A stretch of DNA of 64,000 bases, taken from assembly GCF_008386575.1 (NCBI RefSeq), contig NZ_VUOA01000021.1:62001-126000 (forward strand), given 5' to 3'. Origin of the DNA: Salinarimonas soli (GTDB lineage Bacteria > Pseudomonadota > Alphaproteobacteria > Rhizobiales > Beijerinckiaceae). This document shows positions 53,929 through 63,826 of the stretch, in pieces; positions within the stretch are counted from its first letter, which is position 1; each line of letters begins with the position of its first letter. A program made the translations under genes and the position numbers. The notes under the pieces were generated by a model, which had not been told where the DNA came from, ran no database searches, and saw only the letters and a list, made by a program, of their open reading frames with translations.

Positions 53929-55767
53929 CTATTTCGCCCGCACGTAGCTCCCGGGCGCGTCCTCGATCGCCTTGAGCTTGCCCTCGCCGGGAATGCGGGC
54001 CTTCACGCGGGCCCGGTTCTGCCCCTCGATCCACGAGAACCAATAGGGCCACCAGGAGCCCGGATGCTCGGTCGCGTCGGCGATCCAGGCGTCGAGCTCG
54101 CCCTCGGGCTTGCCTCCCGTCCAGTACTGATATTTCGGCTTCGAGGGTGGGTTCACGACGCCCGCGATGTGGCCGGAGCCGGCGAGCACGTAATCCACCG
54201 GCCCGCCGAAGGCCGCCGAGCCCTCGAAGACCGAACGGGCGGGAGCGATGTGGTCCTCCCGGGCCGCGAGGTTGAAGATCGGGATCTTCACCTTGCTCAG
54301 GTCCAGGTGCTTGCCCTCCAGCTCCATCTCGCCCCGGGTGAGGCGGTTCTCGAGATAGCAGTTGCGCAGGTAGAACGAGTGGTTCGCCGCCGGCATCCGC
54401 GTGGAGTCGGAGTTCCAGTAGAGCAGGTCGAACGGGAAGGGCTCGTGGCCCTTCAGATACACGTTCACCACGTAGGGCCAGATCAGGTCGTTGGGCCGCA
54501 GCATGTTGAACGCGGTCGCCATCTTGGCGCCGTCGAGGTAGCCCTTGGCCTTCATGTTGGTCTCGATGGACCGGATCTGGCTGTCGCAGGCGAACACCTT
54601 GAGATCGCCCGCATGGGTGAAGTCGACCTGCGTGGTGAAGAGCGTCGCGCTCTCGATCCGGTCGTCGCCCTCCGCCGCCATGGCGGCGAGCGTGACGGAG
54701 AGCAGCGTGCCGCCGACGCAATAGCCGATCGCCGACACCTTCCGCTCGCCGGTCGCGTCCTCCACCGCGTCGAGCGCCGCGAAGATGCCCTCGCGCATGT
54801 AGTGCTCGAAGCCCTTGTCGGCATGCCGCTCGTCGGGGTTCACCCACGAGATGCAGAACACGGTGAGCCCCTGCCCCACCGCCCAGCGGATGAAGCTCTT
54901 CTCGGGGTTCAGGTCGAGGATGTAGAACTTGTTGATCCAGGGCGGCACGATGAGCAGGGGGCGCTTGAGCACCTTGTCGGTGGTGGGCGCGTACTGGATC
55001 AGCTCGATGAGCTCGTTGCGGAAGACCACCTTGCCCGGCGTGTTGGCGAGGTTCTCGCCGACCTTGAACTTGCGCGGATCGGACTGGCGGATCTTGAGAT
55101 CGCCGCCGCCCGCCTCGATGTCCTCCGCCAGCATGCGCATGCCGCGCACGAGGTTGGCCCCGTTCTCCTTCATGGTCTCCCGGAGCACCTCCGGGTTGGT
55201 CGCCAGGAAGTTCGACGGGGAGAGGGCGCTCGCGATCTGCTTGACGTAGAAGCGCGCCCGCTGGCGCTCGCTCTCGTCGAGCCCCTCCGCGCGCTCCACC
55301 ATGTCCTCGGCCCAGCGCGCCGTGAGCAGGTAGCCCTGCTTGAGGAAGTCGAAATAGGGGTTCGCGCTCCAGTCCGGGTCGGCGAAACGGCTGTCCTTGG
55401 GGTCGGGCCGGGCGATCGGATCGACGCTCTCGCCCTGCATGCGCCGCAGCTGCGACGTCCACAGGTCCATGAACCCCAGGGACAGGCGGCTTTGAGCCTC
55501 CATCGCCTTGGCGGGATCGACGAGCCAGCGCTCGGTCACGGTGACCAGCGTCTTGACCATGTCGCTCATCTCGTCGACCTTGCCGGTGCCGGGACCGTGA
55601 GTCTCGATCGGCTTGAGGCAGGCTGCCGTCACCTTGCCGGCCTCCTCGACGAGGAGCGCCAGGTTGTGCGACACCTCCTGGAGATCGGGGACGGGGGTCG
55701 TCGCCGTCTCGTTACCCCGGCTCTTGTCCATTGCGTTCGCGTCTCCACCCACGCCGCTCTCGTCCAT
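53929..55767 (-). CDS. phaC: Class I poly(3-hydroxyalkanoate) synthase
   Basis: A 612-residue alpha/beta hydrolase-fold polymerase making PHB-type storage granules from 3-hydroxyacyl-CoA. The lipase-box-like motif GYCVGGT holds the nucleophile Cys350; the Asp is in AAREDHIAP and the His in [16 protein letters not shown]. An N-terminal PhaC_N domain (about 90-280) contains [12 protein letters not shown] second in-frame ATG at 55731 follows GGTGGAG and could be the true start. No phaA, phaB or phasin genes are adjacent. It runs toward the L,D-transpeptidase gene. Confidence 0.96.
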   Translation of the reverse strand: MDESGVGGDANAMDKSRGNETATTPVPDLQEVSHNLALLVEEAGKVTAACLKPIETHGPGTGKVDEMSDMVKTLVTVTERWLVDPAKAMEAQSRLSLGFMDLWTSQLRRMQGESVDPIARPDPKDSRFADPDWSANPYFDFLKQGYLLTARWAEDMVERAEGLDESERQRARFYVKQIASALSPSNFLATNPEVLRETMKENGANLVRGMRMLAEDIEAGGGDLKIRQSDPRKFKVGENLANTPGKVVFRNELIELIQYAPTTDKVLKRPLLIVPPWINKFYILDLNPEKSFIRWAVGQGLTVFCISWVNPDERHADKGFEHYMREGIFAALDAVEDATGERKVSAIGYCVGGTLLSVTLAAMAAEGDDRIESATLFTTQVDFTHAGDLKVFACDSQIRSIETNMKAKGYLDGAKMATAFNMLRPNDLIWPYVVNVYLKGHEPFPFDLLYWNSDSTRMPAANHSFYLRNCYLENRLTRGEMELEGKHLDLSKVKIPIFNLAAREDHIAPARSVFEGSAAFGGPVDYVLAGSGHIAGVVNPPSKPKYQYWTGGKPEGELDAWIADATEHPGSWWPYWFSWIEGQNRARVKARIPGEGKLKAIEDAPGSYVRAK

Positions 55768-55908
55768 TCACGTGAAAGTCTTCGTGAGTGTGACACGCGG
55801 ATCTTTATGACAGTCTACCCTCACCCGCGCCGCGTCCGCCAGATCGGATGATGACGAATGGGAAGGGGCGCCCGACCTGCCGCTTCCACCCCTGCTCCAG
55901 GACCCGCC

Positions 55909-56298
55909 ATGGCCCGCCGACACGTCGCCCTCTCCCTCGCCATCATTGCCACGGCGGCGCTCGGCGCCTGCGCCGGGGACACCAACCCGGTGCGCGACGT
56001 GGCCGTGGGGGCGGGCTTCGGCCGGACGGTCCCGCAGCGGCCGGACTTCGTGGAGGCCTCCCGCCCGGCCGGGACCGACTACATGCCCGTCGGCGTCGCG
56101 GCGCCGCCTCGCGCCCTGGCGAAGAAGACGCCCGACCAGGTGAAGGCCATGGAGGCCGAGCTCGACGGCACCCGCACGGGACACGGGCCGATGGCCGACG
56201 AGGCCCGGCGCCTCGCCGCCACCCCGCCGCCGGCGCCCGTCAAGCTGGACGCGGACGGGAACGCCGAGCCGGTCCCAGGGGCCCGGCGCCGTCGCTGA
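55909..56298 (+). CDS. Predicted lipoprotein, hypothetical
   Basis: A 129-residue protein beginning MARRHVALSLAIIATAALGA with a lipobox ALGAC, so Cys21 would be lipidated and the protein anchored in a membrane. The rest is polar, proline-rich (ATPPPAPVKLDADG) and ends in GARRRR. No family recognised. Start ATG 55909. It diverges from phaC with a 141-bp gap and precedes an aminotransferase by 113 bp on the same strand. Confidence 0.75.
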   Translation: MARRHVALSLAIIATAALGACAGDTNPVRDVAVGAGFGRTVPQRPDFVEASRPAGTDYMPVGVAAPPRALAKKTPDQVKAMEAELDGTRTGHGPMADEARRLAATPPPAPVKLDADGNAEPVPGARRRR

Positions 56299-56411
56299 CC
56301 ACCGGGAACCCGTTGCCTCACAGGACCTTGTTCCCGGGTCCGGCCCTTTCCTCCCGCGCCCCGGGTCGCTAGGGTCGCGCCCAACCAGCATCAGCCGCCG
56401 CCGAGGCTTCC

Positions 56412-57635
56412 ATGAGCGATTTCCACCGCATCAAGCGCCTGCCGCCCTACGTGTTCGAGCAGGTCAACCGGGCCAAGGCGGCCGCCCGCGCCAACGGCGC
56501 CGACATCGTCGATCTCGGGATGGGCAACCCCGACCTGCCCGCGCCCCCGCACGTCATCGAGAAGCTCGTCGAGACCGTGGGCAAGCCCCGCACCGACCGC
56601 TACTCGGCCTCGAAGGGCATCGCGGGACTGCGCCGGGCCCAGGCGGGCTATTACGAGCGCCGCTTCGGGGTGAAGCTCAACCCCGACACGCAGGTGGTGG
56701 CGACGCTCGGCTCCAAGGAGGGTTTCGCCAACATGGCACAGGCCATCACGGCGCCCGGCGACGTGATCCTCGTTCCCAATCCGAGCTACCCGATTCACGC
56801 CTTCGGCTTCCTCATGGCGGGCGGCGTGATCCGCTCCGTGCCGGCCGAGCCGACGCCGGACTTCTTCGTCGCGGCTGAGCGCGCCGTGATGCACTCGATC
56901 CCCAAGCCCCTGGCTCTGGTGGTCTGCTATCCGTCCAACCCCACGGCCTACGTGGCGGGGCTCGACTTCTACCGCGACCTCGTCGCCTTCGCGAAGAAGC
57001 ACGAGCTGATCCTGCTCTCCGACCTCGCCTATTCGGAGGTCTATTTCGACGATGCCAACCCGCCGCCCTCCGTGCTGCAGGTGCCCGGCGCTATGGACGT
57101 GACCGTGGAGTTCACGTCCATGTCGAAGACGTTCTCCATGGCGGGCTGGCGCATCGGCTTCGCGGTCGGTAACGAGCGGCTCCTCGCCGCGCTGGCCCGG
57201 GTGAAGTCCTATCTCGACTACGGCGCCTTCACGCCGGTCCAGGTCGCGGCGACCGCCGCGCTCAACGGCCCGGAGGATTGCATCCGCGAGATGCGCATGA
57301 CCTACAAGCGCCGCCGCGACGTGATGATGGACGCCTTCGGGAAGGCCGGCTGGGCGATCCCCGAGCCCACCGCCTCCATGTTCGCCTGGGTGCCGATCCC
57401 CGAGCGCTTCCGGTCGCTGGGCAGCCTGGAATTCTCGAAGCTCCTCATCGAGAAGGCGGACATGGCCGTGGCGCCGGGTATCGGCTTCGGCGAGCATGGC
57501 GACGATTACGTCCGCATCGCGCTCGTAGAGAACGAGCAGCGCATCCGCCAGGCGGCCCGGGGCCTCCGCCGCTTCATGGAAAACGCCGACAAGACCCTGC
57601 ACAACGTCGTCCCGATGAACCGGGCGACGGGGTAG
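56412..57635 (+). CDS. Class I/II aminotransferase (AlaC / LL-diaminopimelate type)
   Basis: A 407-residue PLP enzyme. The PLP-binding Lys is in SMSKTFSMAGWRIGF, the cofactor-contacting stretch is LLSDLAYSEVYFDD, and the N-terminal block VDLGMGNPDLPAP is typical of this subgroup. It is closest in pattern to alanine aminotransferase AlaC and to LL-diaminopimelate aminotransferase-like proteins; the substrate cannot be decided here. ATG 56412. A palindromic repeat begins about 6 bp past its stop. Confidence 0.9.
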   Translation: MSDFHRIKRLPPYVFEQVNRAKAAARANGADIVDLGMGNPDLPAPPHVIEKLVETVGKPRTDRYSASKGIAGLRRAQAGYYERRFGVKLNPDTQVVATLGSKEGFANMAQAITAPGDVILVPNPSYPIHAFGFLMAGGVIRSVPAEPTPDFFVAAERAVMHSIPKPLALVVCYPSNPTAYVAGLDFYRDLVAFAKKHELILLSDLAYSEVYFDDANPPPSVLQVPGAMDVTVEFTSMSKTFSMAGWRIGFAVGNERLLAALARVKSYLDYGAFTPVQVAATAALNGPEDCIREMRMTYKRRRDVMMDAFGKAGWAIPEPTASMFAWVPIPERFRSLGSLEFSKLLIEKADMAVAPGIGFGEHGDDYVRIALVENEQRIRQAARGLRRFMENADKTLHNVVPMNRATG

Positions 57636-57640
57636 CGCCA

Positions 57641-57905
57641 CTCCCCTCTCCAATGGGGAGAGGGGTCGGGGGTGAGGGGGTACCACGCTGGTCCAGCGCT
57701 CTCCCACCCCGCTCATCCCAATCTCCTCCTCGTCCCGAGGCGCGAGCGGAGCGAGCCTCGAAGGGCGCTCCAGGGATGTCCCTCCGGCTCACGCCCGTCC
57801 TGCGTGCTTCGAGACGCCCGCTGGCGCGGGCTCCTCAGCATGAGGGGAGCACTCTGGATCCCCGTGGTACCCCCTCACCGCCGACCCCTCCCCCCTTGGG
57901 AAAGA
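57641..57905. mobile_element. MITE-like intergenic element with 27-bp terminal inverted repeats
   Basis: The 265-bp gap between the aminotransferase and gltX is one element. Its ends, 57660-57686 and 57864-57890, are inverted copies matching at 26 of 27 bases and share GTGAGGGGGTACCAC / GTGGTACCCCCTCAC. Outer CCTCTCC/GGGGAGAG blocks extend the symmetry. The core includes CCTCGAAGGGCGCTCCAGGG and CTGCGTGCTTCGAG, also found at 39.9 kb. It has no coding capacity. It resembles mosaic or MITE-type non-autonomous elements of Rhizobiales; target-site duplication was not resolved. Confidence 0.75.
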
Positions 57906-57910
57906 GGAGC

Positions 57911-59260
57911 CTAAGCCACTTCCCCGCGTAACCGCCTCTCGGCCCGGTCGCGGCCGATTAGCGGCAGCAGGCCCGCGAGCTCCGGACCGTGGTCGAGGCC
58001 GGTCAGCGCCTGGCGGAGCGGCATGAACAGGGCGCGGCCCTTGGCGCCCGTCCCGGCCTTCACGGCATCGGTCCAGGCCTTCCAGGTCGCGGCGTCCCAG
58101 GGCTCGGGCGGCAGGCATGCGGCCGCCGTGGCGGCGAAGCCCGCGTCCTCGATCACGGGGCTGACGGGCCCCTCGACCACCGGCCACCAGGTGGCGGCGT
58201 CCGCGACGCGGGTGAGGTTGGTGCGGATGGCAAGCCAGAACGCCTCGTCTCCGCCGATCCCCATGCCGGCCAGCCGGTCGCGCACTGCGTCGTAGTCGAG
58301 CCCGTGGACGAGGCGGGCGTTGAGCGCGTCGAGCTCGCCGTCGTCGAACTTCGCGGGAGCCCGGGAGATGTGGCTGAAGTCGACGAGGCGCGCGAGCTCG
58401 CCCATGTCGGCCACCGGCCGCACCGCCTCGGACGACCCCACCAGCACCGCGAGCGAGGCCACGGCCGCGGGCTCCATCCCGCCCTCGCGCAGGCCCCGCA
58501 GCGAGAGGTGGCCGAGGCGCTTCGAGAGCCCCTCCCCGCTTGCCGTGGTGAGGAGGTTGTGGTGCCCGAAAGCGGGCGACGCGCCGCCGAGCGCCTCGAA
58601 GATCTGGATCTGCACCGCCGTGTTCGTGACGTGGTCCTCGCCGCGGATCACGTGGGAGATCCGCAGCTCGATGTCGTCGACCACGGAGGGCAGCGTGTAG
58701 AGATAGGTCCCGTCCTCGCGGATCAGCACGGGATCGGAGAGCGACGCGCAATCCACGTGGCTCTCCCCGCGGACCAGATCCGTCCACGCCACCGTGCGAT
58801 GGTCGAGGCGGAAGCGCCAGTGCGGCCGGCGCCCTTCCGCCTCCAGCCGCGCCCGGTCCTCGTCCGTGAGCGCCAGCGCCGCGCGGTCATAGACGGGGGG
58901 CAGGCCGCGGGCGAGCTGGCGCTTGCGGCGGTAGTCGAGCTCCTCGGCGGTCTCGTAGGCCGCATAGAGGCGCCCGGCCGCCTTGAGCCGCTCGGCGGCG
59001 TCGGCATAGAGCGGGAAGCGCTCGGACTGGCGGACCGTGACGTCGGGCGGGACGCCGAGCCAGCGCAGGTCTTCCAGGATCGCGTCCGCATATTCGCGCT
59101 TGGAGCGGGCGAGGTCGGTGTCGTCGTAGCGCAGCACGAAGGTGCCGCCCTCGCGCCGGGCGAACAGCGCGTTGAGCAAGGCCGTCCGGGCGTTGCCGAT
59201 GTGAAGATAGCCCGTGGGCGATGGCGCGAAGCGGACGATGACGGTCATGGGCTCGCTCAT
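57911..59260 (-). CDS. gltX: Glutamate-tRNA ligase
   Basis: A 449-residue class I synthetase. The HIGH-type motif is [20 protein letters not shown] and the KMSKS-type motif is [24 protein letters not shown] and [20 protein letters not shown] are the other signatures. It may charge tRNA-Glu, or be the second, GatCAB-linked copy for tRNA-Gln; two copies are usual in alphaproteobacteria. ATG 59260 (MSEPMTVIV) is used; ATG 59248 is also possible. The 3' end lies 6 bp from the MITE-like element. Confidence 0.94.
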   Translation of the reverse strand: MSEPMTVIVRFAPSPTGYLHIGNARTALLNALFARREGGTFVLRYDDTDLARSKREYADAILEDLRWLGVPPDVTVRQSERFPLYADAAERLKAAGRLYAAYETAEELDYRRKRQLARGLPPVYDRAALALTDEDRARLEAEGRRPHWRFRLDHRTVAWTDLVRGESHVDCASLSDPVLIREDGTYLYTLPSVVDDIELRISHVIRGEDHVTNTAVQIQIFEALGGASPAFGHHNLLTTASGEGLSKRLGHLSLRGLREGGMEPAAVASLAVLVGSSEAVRPVADMGELARLVDFSHISRAPAKFDDGELDALNARLVHGLDYDAVRDRLAGMGIGGDEAFWLAIRTNLTRVADAATWWPVVEGPVSPVIEDAGFAATAAACLPPEPWDAATWKAWTDAVKAGTGAKGRALFMPLRQALTGLDHGPELAGLLPLIGRDRAERRLRGEVA

Positions 59261-59394
59261 AGCGCATTTCGCGCCGATGTGGAGCCGCCGCGGCGGCCCG
59301 ATCGCGGGTCTTGCGGGCAATCCCCGATTCAAACGGGCAGGAAACGGAGCTACGATCCCGGCGTTATCGGACTGAATCGTTTCGAGAGCCCGCT

Positions 59395-59667
59395 TTGCCC
59401 CTGCTTGCCCTCCTCCTCACGCTCGCCTCGACGGCTGCGCTCGCGCAGGAGCAGGGCGCGCCCCTCGTGTTCGACGTGACGCCGTCCGGGATCGACGACG
59501 GGGGTGCTGCGGCGCGGGACCGCCTGGAGCGGCTGGTGCGCCGGCGCGAGCAGGCGGATTACCGCTTCCGCACCATCTGCATCAATTGCGGCGGGCAGGA
59601 CCGCTGGGGCGCGGGCACCTACAGCCCGTTCCAGGCGCTGGGCGGCCGCGGCGCCGTCGCCGACTGA
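59395..59667 (+). CDS. Small exported hypothetical protein (90 aa)
   Basis: Starts at TTG ([18 protein letters not shown]), which is a signal peptide. No ATG exists in the frame, so the start is uncertain; another TTG lies at 59311. The mature part has a two-cysteine site in [13 protein letters not shown]. Predicted periplasmic. Not recognised. It diverges from gltX and is convergent with the carbonic-anhydrase-like gene, with a 4-bp gap. Confidence 0.5.
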   Translation: MPLLALLLTLASTAALAQEQGAPLVFDVTPSGIDDGGAAARDRLERLVRRREQADYRFRTICINCGGQDRWGAGTYSPFQALGGRGAVAD

Positions 59668-59671
59668 GCCC

Positions 59672-60205
59672 TCACCCGTCGAGGCGCCTCAGGCCCCGGG
59701 CGAAGCGCTGCCAGTTGCCCACATAGTTGCGCGCCGACCAGCGCAACCGCTCGACCGCCGCCTCGTCGAGCGGGCGGATCACCTTGGCGGGCGAGCCGAC
59801 GATGAGGCTGTTGTCGGGGAACTCCTTGCCCTCCGTGACGAGGGCGTTGGCCCCGACGAGGGAGTTCGCGCCGATCCGGGCATTGTTGAGGATCGTGGCC
59901 CCCATGCCGACGAGCGTGTTCTCGCCGAGGGTGCAGCCGTGGAGGATAGCGTGGTGGCCGATGGTGCAGCCCGCCCCGACGGTGAGCGGCGAGCCCATGT
60001 CGGTGTGGAGCAGCGCGCCCTCCTGGATGTTGGTGGCGTCGCCGATGTCGATGAGCTCGTTGTCGCCCCGCAGCACCGCGCCGAACCAGATGCCCACATC
60101 GACCCCGAGCCGCACGCGGCCGATCACATGGGCGTCGGGAGCGATCCAGAACCGCCCGGCCTCGGGGCATTCGGGGGAGGCGTCGTCGAGGGCATAGAGG
60201 GGCAT
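59672..60205 (-). CDS. Gamma-carbonic anhydrase-like hexapeptide protein
   Basis: A 177-residue left-handed beta-helix protein of the gamma-CA/YrdA group. Zinc-ligand histidines appear in [10 protein letters not shown] and [14 protein letters not shown], as in Cam-type enzymes; [19 protein letters not shown] continues the coils. Many bacterial members have no shown carbonic anhydrase activity. ATG 60205. It is convergent with the small exported gene. Confidence 0.9.
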   Translation of the reverse strand: MPLYALDDASPECPEAGRFWIAPDAHVIGRVRLGVDVGIWFGAVLRGDNELIDIGDATNIQEGALLHTDMGSPLTVGAGCTIGHHAILHGCTLGENTLVGMGATILNNARIGANSLVGANALVTEGKEFPDNSLIVGSPAKVIRPLDEAAVERLRWSARNYVGNWQRFARGLRRLDG

Positions 60206-60260
60206 CGGCGGGGTCCGGGGCGTGAACGGTCCGGCAGGGAACGCCCGGCGGCAGCCCCCG

Positions 60261-60590
60261 TCAAGCGCCCACGATGCGGGCCGTGACGTCGAGCACCACG
60301 CGCCCCGACATGAGGCTCCACAGGCAGGCCACCATGGTGGCGAGCATCACGAAGTGGAACGGGCGGCCCTCGATGGCGCGGCCGCGGATGGTGTTGCGCA
60401 GGATGATGAAGGGCGCGCTGAACACGAGGATGGGGACGCTCGCGAGCGCCAGGGCGCCCCCGGCCTGCAGCAGGCCGAAGCTCGCCCGCCGCTCGGTGAA
60501 GAGCTCGAAGGCGCTGGCGAGCAGGCCCGCGAAGGCGAAGCCGAGGATGAGGGCGTGCAGCGCCTCGAGGGCGGTCGGATCGATACGCAT
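60261..60590 (-). CDS. Conserved membrane protein (109 aa)
   Basis: Four hydrophobic stretches ([65 protein letters not shown]). The N-terminus starts [11 protein letters not shown]; an upstream in-frame start at 60620 gives no homology. I believe it belongs to a Rhizobiales-specific uncharacterised family (DUF6949 type), but this is from memory. It is upstream of the gamma-CA gene by 55 bp on the same strand. Confidence 0.7.
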   Translation of the reverse strand: MRIDPTALEALHALILGFAFAGLLASAFELFTERRASFGLLQAGGALALASVPILVFSAPFIILRNTIRGRAIEGRPFHFVMLATMVACLWSLMSGRVVLDVTARIVGA

Positions 60591-60630
60591 CGGGACACCT
60601 CCGCGGACGGGAGGCGCCACTCTGCCAAAT

Positions 60631-60666
60631 CCTTAAGGGAACGTTAAACGCAACCTTCCCTTAAGG
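60631..60666. promoter_or_regulatory. 11-bp inverted repeat CCTTAAGGGAA in divergent promoter region
   Basis: CCTTAAGGGAA at 60631-60641 and TTCCCTTAAGG at 60656-60666 are perfect inverted copies with 14 bases between, lying between divergent genes (60590 minus, 60733 plus). It may be an operator; a terminator is unlikely there. Confidence 0.5.
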
Positions 60667-60732
60667 TTAACCGATTTTTAGGCCCCGGCACGGCCTGATG
60701 GGGCGGCCGAACCCCATCTGGATCCCCCGCCC

Positions 60733-61371
60733 GTGGACGCCCTCCCCCACGATCCCCGCACCCGCGACGCGACGGCCGGCATGCGGCGGATCGACGGCTG
60801 GGTGGCCCTGTTCGGGGCGGCGGTGGCGGGCCTGGCGCTCGCCGCCGCGTTCGCGGGCAGCCGCATGGTCCGTGACGTGCCGATGCCCGAGACGGGGGAC
60901 ATGAGCGTGGTGCTCGCCGGCCGCAGCGTCGCCCTGCCGCGCACCTGGCTGCGGGAGGTGGACGGCGAGGCCGTCGAGCTCAGGGTGCCCCTCGCGGCGT
61001 TCGGCGGCGGAGCGTCGGGGGTGGTGCTGGTGCGCATCGCGCCCCGCGAGGGCGGCGCGCCGCCAGCCGAGCGCTCGGCGCTGCTCTATGCGCGCTTCCT
61101 GTCGCCGGTCGCAGCTTCCGCGGAGGGCGGGCTGATCCGGCGCGAGTTCCGGCCGGGAACGCCCTTCGAGGGCGAGATCCTGTATCTGGCGCCGCCCGAC
61201 GGGCGGGCCTTCGCGGCGCGCTGCCTGCCGGTGCGCATGGGCGCCGCCCGGGAGACGTGCCTTGCCGAGATCCGCTCGGGCGCGGCGGACATCACGATCC
61301 GCCTCGCGCCCGAGCATCTGGGCTCCTGGCAGGCCGTCACCCGCGGGCTGCAGCGGCTCGCGGGGTCTTGA
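60733..61371 (+). CDS. Membrane-anchored hypothetical protein (212 aa)
   Basis: Start GTG 60733. One N-terminal hydrophobic helix (WVALFGAAVAGLALAAAFAG) would anchor it, with the bulk outside the cytoplasm. The soluble part contains VELRVPLAAFGGGASGVVLV and FEGEILYLAPPDGRAFAARC and is beta-rich. Cysteines at CLPVRMGAARETC may pair. Not recognised; core-like base composition. Confidence 0.7.
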   Translation: MDALPHDPRTRDATAGMRRIDGWVALFGAAVAGLALAAAFAGSRMVRDVPMPETGDMSVVLAGRSVALPRTWLREVDGEAVELRVPLAAFGGGASGVVLVRIAPREGGAPPAERSALLYARFLSPVAASAEGGLIRREFRPGTPFEGEILYLAPPDGRAFAARCLPVRMGAARETCLAEIRSGAADITIRLAPEHLGSWQAVTRGLQRLAGS

Positions 61372-61397
61372 GGGTCGGATCGAGGCTTCTCCACCCC

Positions 61398-61450
61398 CTC
61401 ATGCCGCGGTGCGAGCGGAGCGAGCCTCGAAGCACGCACAACGTTTCCAT
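61398..61450. repeat. Truncated copy of the mosaic repeat
   Basis: CCCCCTCATGCC and GAGCGGAGCGAGCCTCGAAG match parts of the elements at 39.9 and 57.7 kb (GAGCGAGCCTCGAAGG). It is only a short fragment between the membrane protein and the DUF3126 gene. Confidence 0.55.
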
Positions 61451-61492
61451 GGCCGCCCTCCAGGTGCGGGGACGGCGGCCGGAAAACCCAGC

Positions 61493-61705
61493 CTACTCCT
61501 CCAGGTCGCCCTCGAGGATCGCCATGGTGAAGTTGTAGGACTTATCCTCGTCCTCGTCGTCGACGAACAGCACGCCGACGAACTCCTCGCCGATATAGAT
61601 CTCGGCCGAATCGGTCTTCTTGGGCCGGCCGACCACGCGGATCGAATGGTTCGCGAAGGTGCGGCGCAGATAACGCTCGACCTTCGCCATCTCGGTCTTG
61701 TCCAA
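61493..61705 (-). CDS. DUF3126 family protein
   Basis: A 70-residue acidic protein typical of Rhizobiales: AKVERYLRRTFANHSIRVVG then SAEIYIGEEFVGVLFVDDED and YNFTMAILEGDLEE. The start TTG at 61705 gives the family's usual length (MDKTEMAKVERYL); ATG 61690 would lose five residues. Role unknown. It lies downstream of cysE by 112 bp on the same strand, a common neighbour in this order. Confidence 0.9.
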   Translation of the reverse strand: MDKTEMAKVERYLRRTFANHSIRVVGRPKKTDSAEIYIGEEFVGVLFVDDEDEDKSYNFTMAILEGDLEE

Positions 61706-61817
61706 GGAGTCCTGCCTTTCCTGTCGTGAAGGGTGCGGAGTGCCACGCTCTTGCCGTGCGGGCAAGCGCCGGGTGGGTGAACGCCCGAACGCGCCGGCCG
61801 TTCGCTTCCCGTCGCTG

Positions 61818-62645
61818 TCAGGCCCGCTCGGCGAGGATCTGGTCCATGGTGCGGGCGGGCTCGGCGCAGCCCGCCGCGCCCACCACCTTCGCCGGCACGC
61901 CCGCCACGGTCGTGTTGGGCGGCACGGCGTGGAGCACGACGGAGCCCGCCGCGACCCGGGCGCAGCGGCCGATTTCGATGTTGCCGAGGATCTTGGCGCC
62001 CGCGCCGATGAGCACGCCGCGCCCGATCTTGGGATGGCGGTCGCCTCGCTCCTTGCCCGTGCCGCCGAGGGTCACGTCCTGGAGCATCGAGACGTCGTCG
62101 TCGATCACCGCCGTGGAGCCCACCACGAGCCCCGTGGCGTGGTCGAGGAAGATGCCTCGCCCGATGCGCGCCGCCGGGTGGATGTCGGTCTGGAACACCT
62201 CGGACGACCGGCTCTGGAGGTAGAGCGCGAAGTCGCGGCGCCCCATGCCCCACAGGCGGTGGGCGAGGCGGTGGGTCTGGATGGCGTGGAAGCCCTTGAA
62301 GTAGAGCACCGGCTCCACGAGGCGGGTGCAGGCGGGATCGCGGTCCGCGATCGCGAGGATGTCGGCCCGGATCGCCTCGCCGATGGCGGGATCGGCGGCG
62401 AGCGCCTCCTGGAAGGTCTGCGCGATCAGCTCCGCCGGCACGGCGGGATGGCCGAGCCGCGCCGCCACGCGGTGCGCCACCGCCGCCTCCAGGGAGCGGT
62501 GGTTGAGCACGTTGGTGAGGATGAAGCTCGACAGGGACGGCTCGCCCGACACGATGGCCTCGGCCTCCTCCCGCAAGCGGGCCCAGGCGAGGTCGATCAC
62601 CGGGGCGGGCGCCCCCTCGTCGCGTCTCATGCTGGCTTGGCTCAT
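61818..62645 (-). CDS. cysE: Serine O-acetyltransferase
   Basis: A 275-residue enzyme making O-acetylserine for cysteine synthesis. The N-terminal helical domain (about 1-150, SFILTNVLNHRSLEAAVAHR) precedes the hexapeptide beta-helix with DIHPAARIGRGIFLDHATGL and VTLGGTGKERGDRHPKIGRG, including the catalytic Asp-His region. ATG 62645 fits. It is followed by DUF3126 and divergent from an enoyl-CoA hydratase. Confidence 0.95.
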   Translation of the reverse strand: MSQASMRRDEGAPAPVIDLAWARLREEAEAIVSGEPSLSSFILTNVLNHRSLEAAVAHRVAARLGHPAVPAELIAQTFQEALAADPAIGEAIRADILAIADRDPACTRLVEPVLYFKGFHAIQTHRLAHRLWGMGRRDFALYLQSRSSEVFQTDIHPAARIGRGIFLDHATGLVVGSTAVIDDDVSMLQDVTLGGTGKERGDRHPKIGRGVLIGAGAKILGNIEIGRCARVAAGSVVLHAVPPNTTVAGVPAKVVGAAGCAEPARTMDQILAERA

Positions 62646-62796
62646 CCCGTCCTCCCCGCGTGCTCGGGCCTCTCGACCGTGGAACGCCCTCAAGAGGTAT
62701 GCGATCCGCCGCCCCCTGACCAGGGGAGCGCTATCGCATATGATCGCCGCCCCGTGGCGCCGTGCGGGAGAGCACGGACGTGAGACGAAAGCCCGC

Positions 62797-63603
62797 ATGA
62801 GCGATCCCCTCCTCCTCCCCTCGCCCACCGCCAAGCTGCGGCTCGCGCTCGACGGCGCCGTCGCGACCTTGAGCATCGATAACCCGGCGCGGCGCAACGC
62901 CCTCGACCTGGAGATGTGGCGGGCACTTCCTGAGATCGCGGCGGGGCTCGCCCGCGACGAGCGGGTCCGGGCTCTCGTGGTGCGCGGGGCAGGCGACGGG
63001 CCCTTCGCCTCGGGCGCCGACATCGCCGAGTTCGAGACCGTGCGGGCCGACGCGGCGGGCGGGCGGGCCTACGAGGCGGCGAACGAGGCGGCCTTCGACG
63101 CCCTGGCCGCCCTGCCCCAGCCCACCATCGCCATGATTCGCGGCTTCTGCCTCGGCGGCGGCTTCGGCCTGGCGCTCGCCTGCGACCTGCGGATCGCGGG
63201 CCGCGACGCGGTGTTCGGCATCCCGGCCGGGCGCCTCGGGGTGGGCTATCCACCGGGCGCCATGCGCATGGTGGTGGCCGCCATGGGAGCCGCGGCCGCG
63301 AAGGACCTGTTCTTCACCGCCCGCCGCATCGACGCCGAGACGGCGCGCTCGCTCGGCGTGGTGCGCGACGTGGTGGCGCCCGAGGCGCTGGAGGCGGAAG
63401 TCGCAGGGCTCGCGCAGGTGATCGCCGCCAACGCGCCCCTGACGCTGCGCGCCGCCAAGGCCGCCATCGACAAGGCGTCTGGGATCGCGGCGCCGGACGG
63501 AAGCGCTGCGGCTCTGGCGGCCGCCTGCTTCGACAGCGAGGATTACCGCGAGGGCCGCACGGCCTTCCTGGACAAGCGGGCGCCGGTGTTCAGGGGGCGG
63601 TAA
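62797..63603 (+). CDS. Enoyl-CoA hydratase/isomerase family protein
   Basis: A 268-residue crotonase-fold enzyme. The oxyanion-hole blocks are FASGADIAEFETV and RGFCLGGGFGLALACDLRIA; PAGRLGVGYPPGAM follows. Crotonase family members act in fatty acid oxidation or other CoA chemistry. The active-site glutamate of true hydratases in the PAGRLG-type stretch is not evident, so the exact reaction is open. ATG 62797. A palindromic repeat follows. Confidence 0.87.
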   Translation: MSDPLLLPSPTAKLRLALDGAVATLSIDNPARRNALDLEMWRALPEIAAGLARDERVRALVVRGAGDGPFASGADIAEFETVRADAAGGRAYEAANEAAFDALAALPQPTIAMIRGFCLGGGFGLALACDLRIAGRDAVFGIPAGRLGVGYPPGAMRMVVAAMGAAAAKDLFFTARRIDAETARSLGVVRDVVAPEALEAEVAGLAQVIAANAPLTLRAAKAAIDKASGIAAPDGSAAALAAACFDSEDYREGRTAFLDKRAPVFRGR

Positions 63604-63669
63604 GGCAGTCGCATCCCTGCCCTCGGTACGTCGAACGCGAACGCCGCCGCGAGCGAGCCGCAACCGGCT

Positions 63670-63826
63670 CCCCTCCCCCTTGCGGGGAGGGGCTGGGGGT
63701 GGGGGTCGGAAAGTCGGAGCTGGAGATCGGGAGGGGGAGCACGCACGCCCGTACAGCCCCTATTCGGCGCTGACGGCGGGTGGCGTCCCCACCCCCACCC
63801 CTACCCCTCCCCGCAAGGGGGAGGGG
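63670..63826. repeat. Inverted pair of GC-rich repeats (about 37-bp arms)
   Basis: The arms, 63670-63706 and 63791-63826, are inverted copies differing at about two or three positions; both carry the CCCCCTTGC/GCAAGGGGG core and a GGGGTGGGGG-type block. About 84 bp lie between. The right arm holds the stop codon of the NUDIX gene. The same core occurs at 4.6 and 35.2 kb. Confidence 0.75.
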
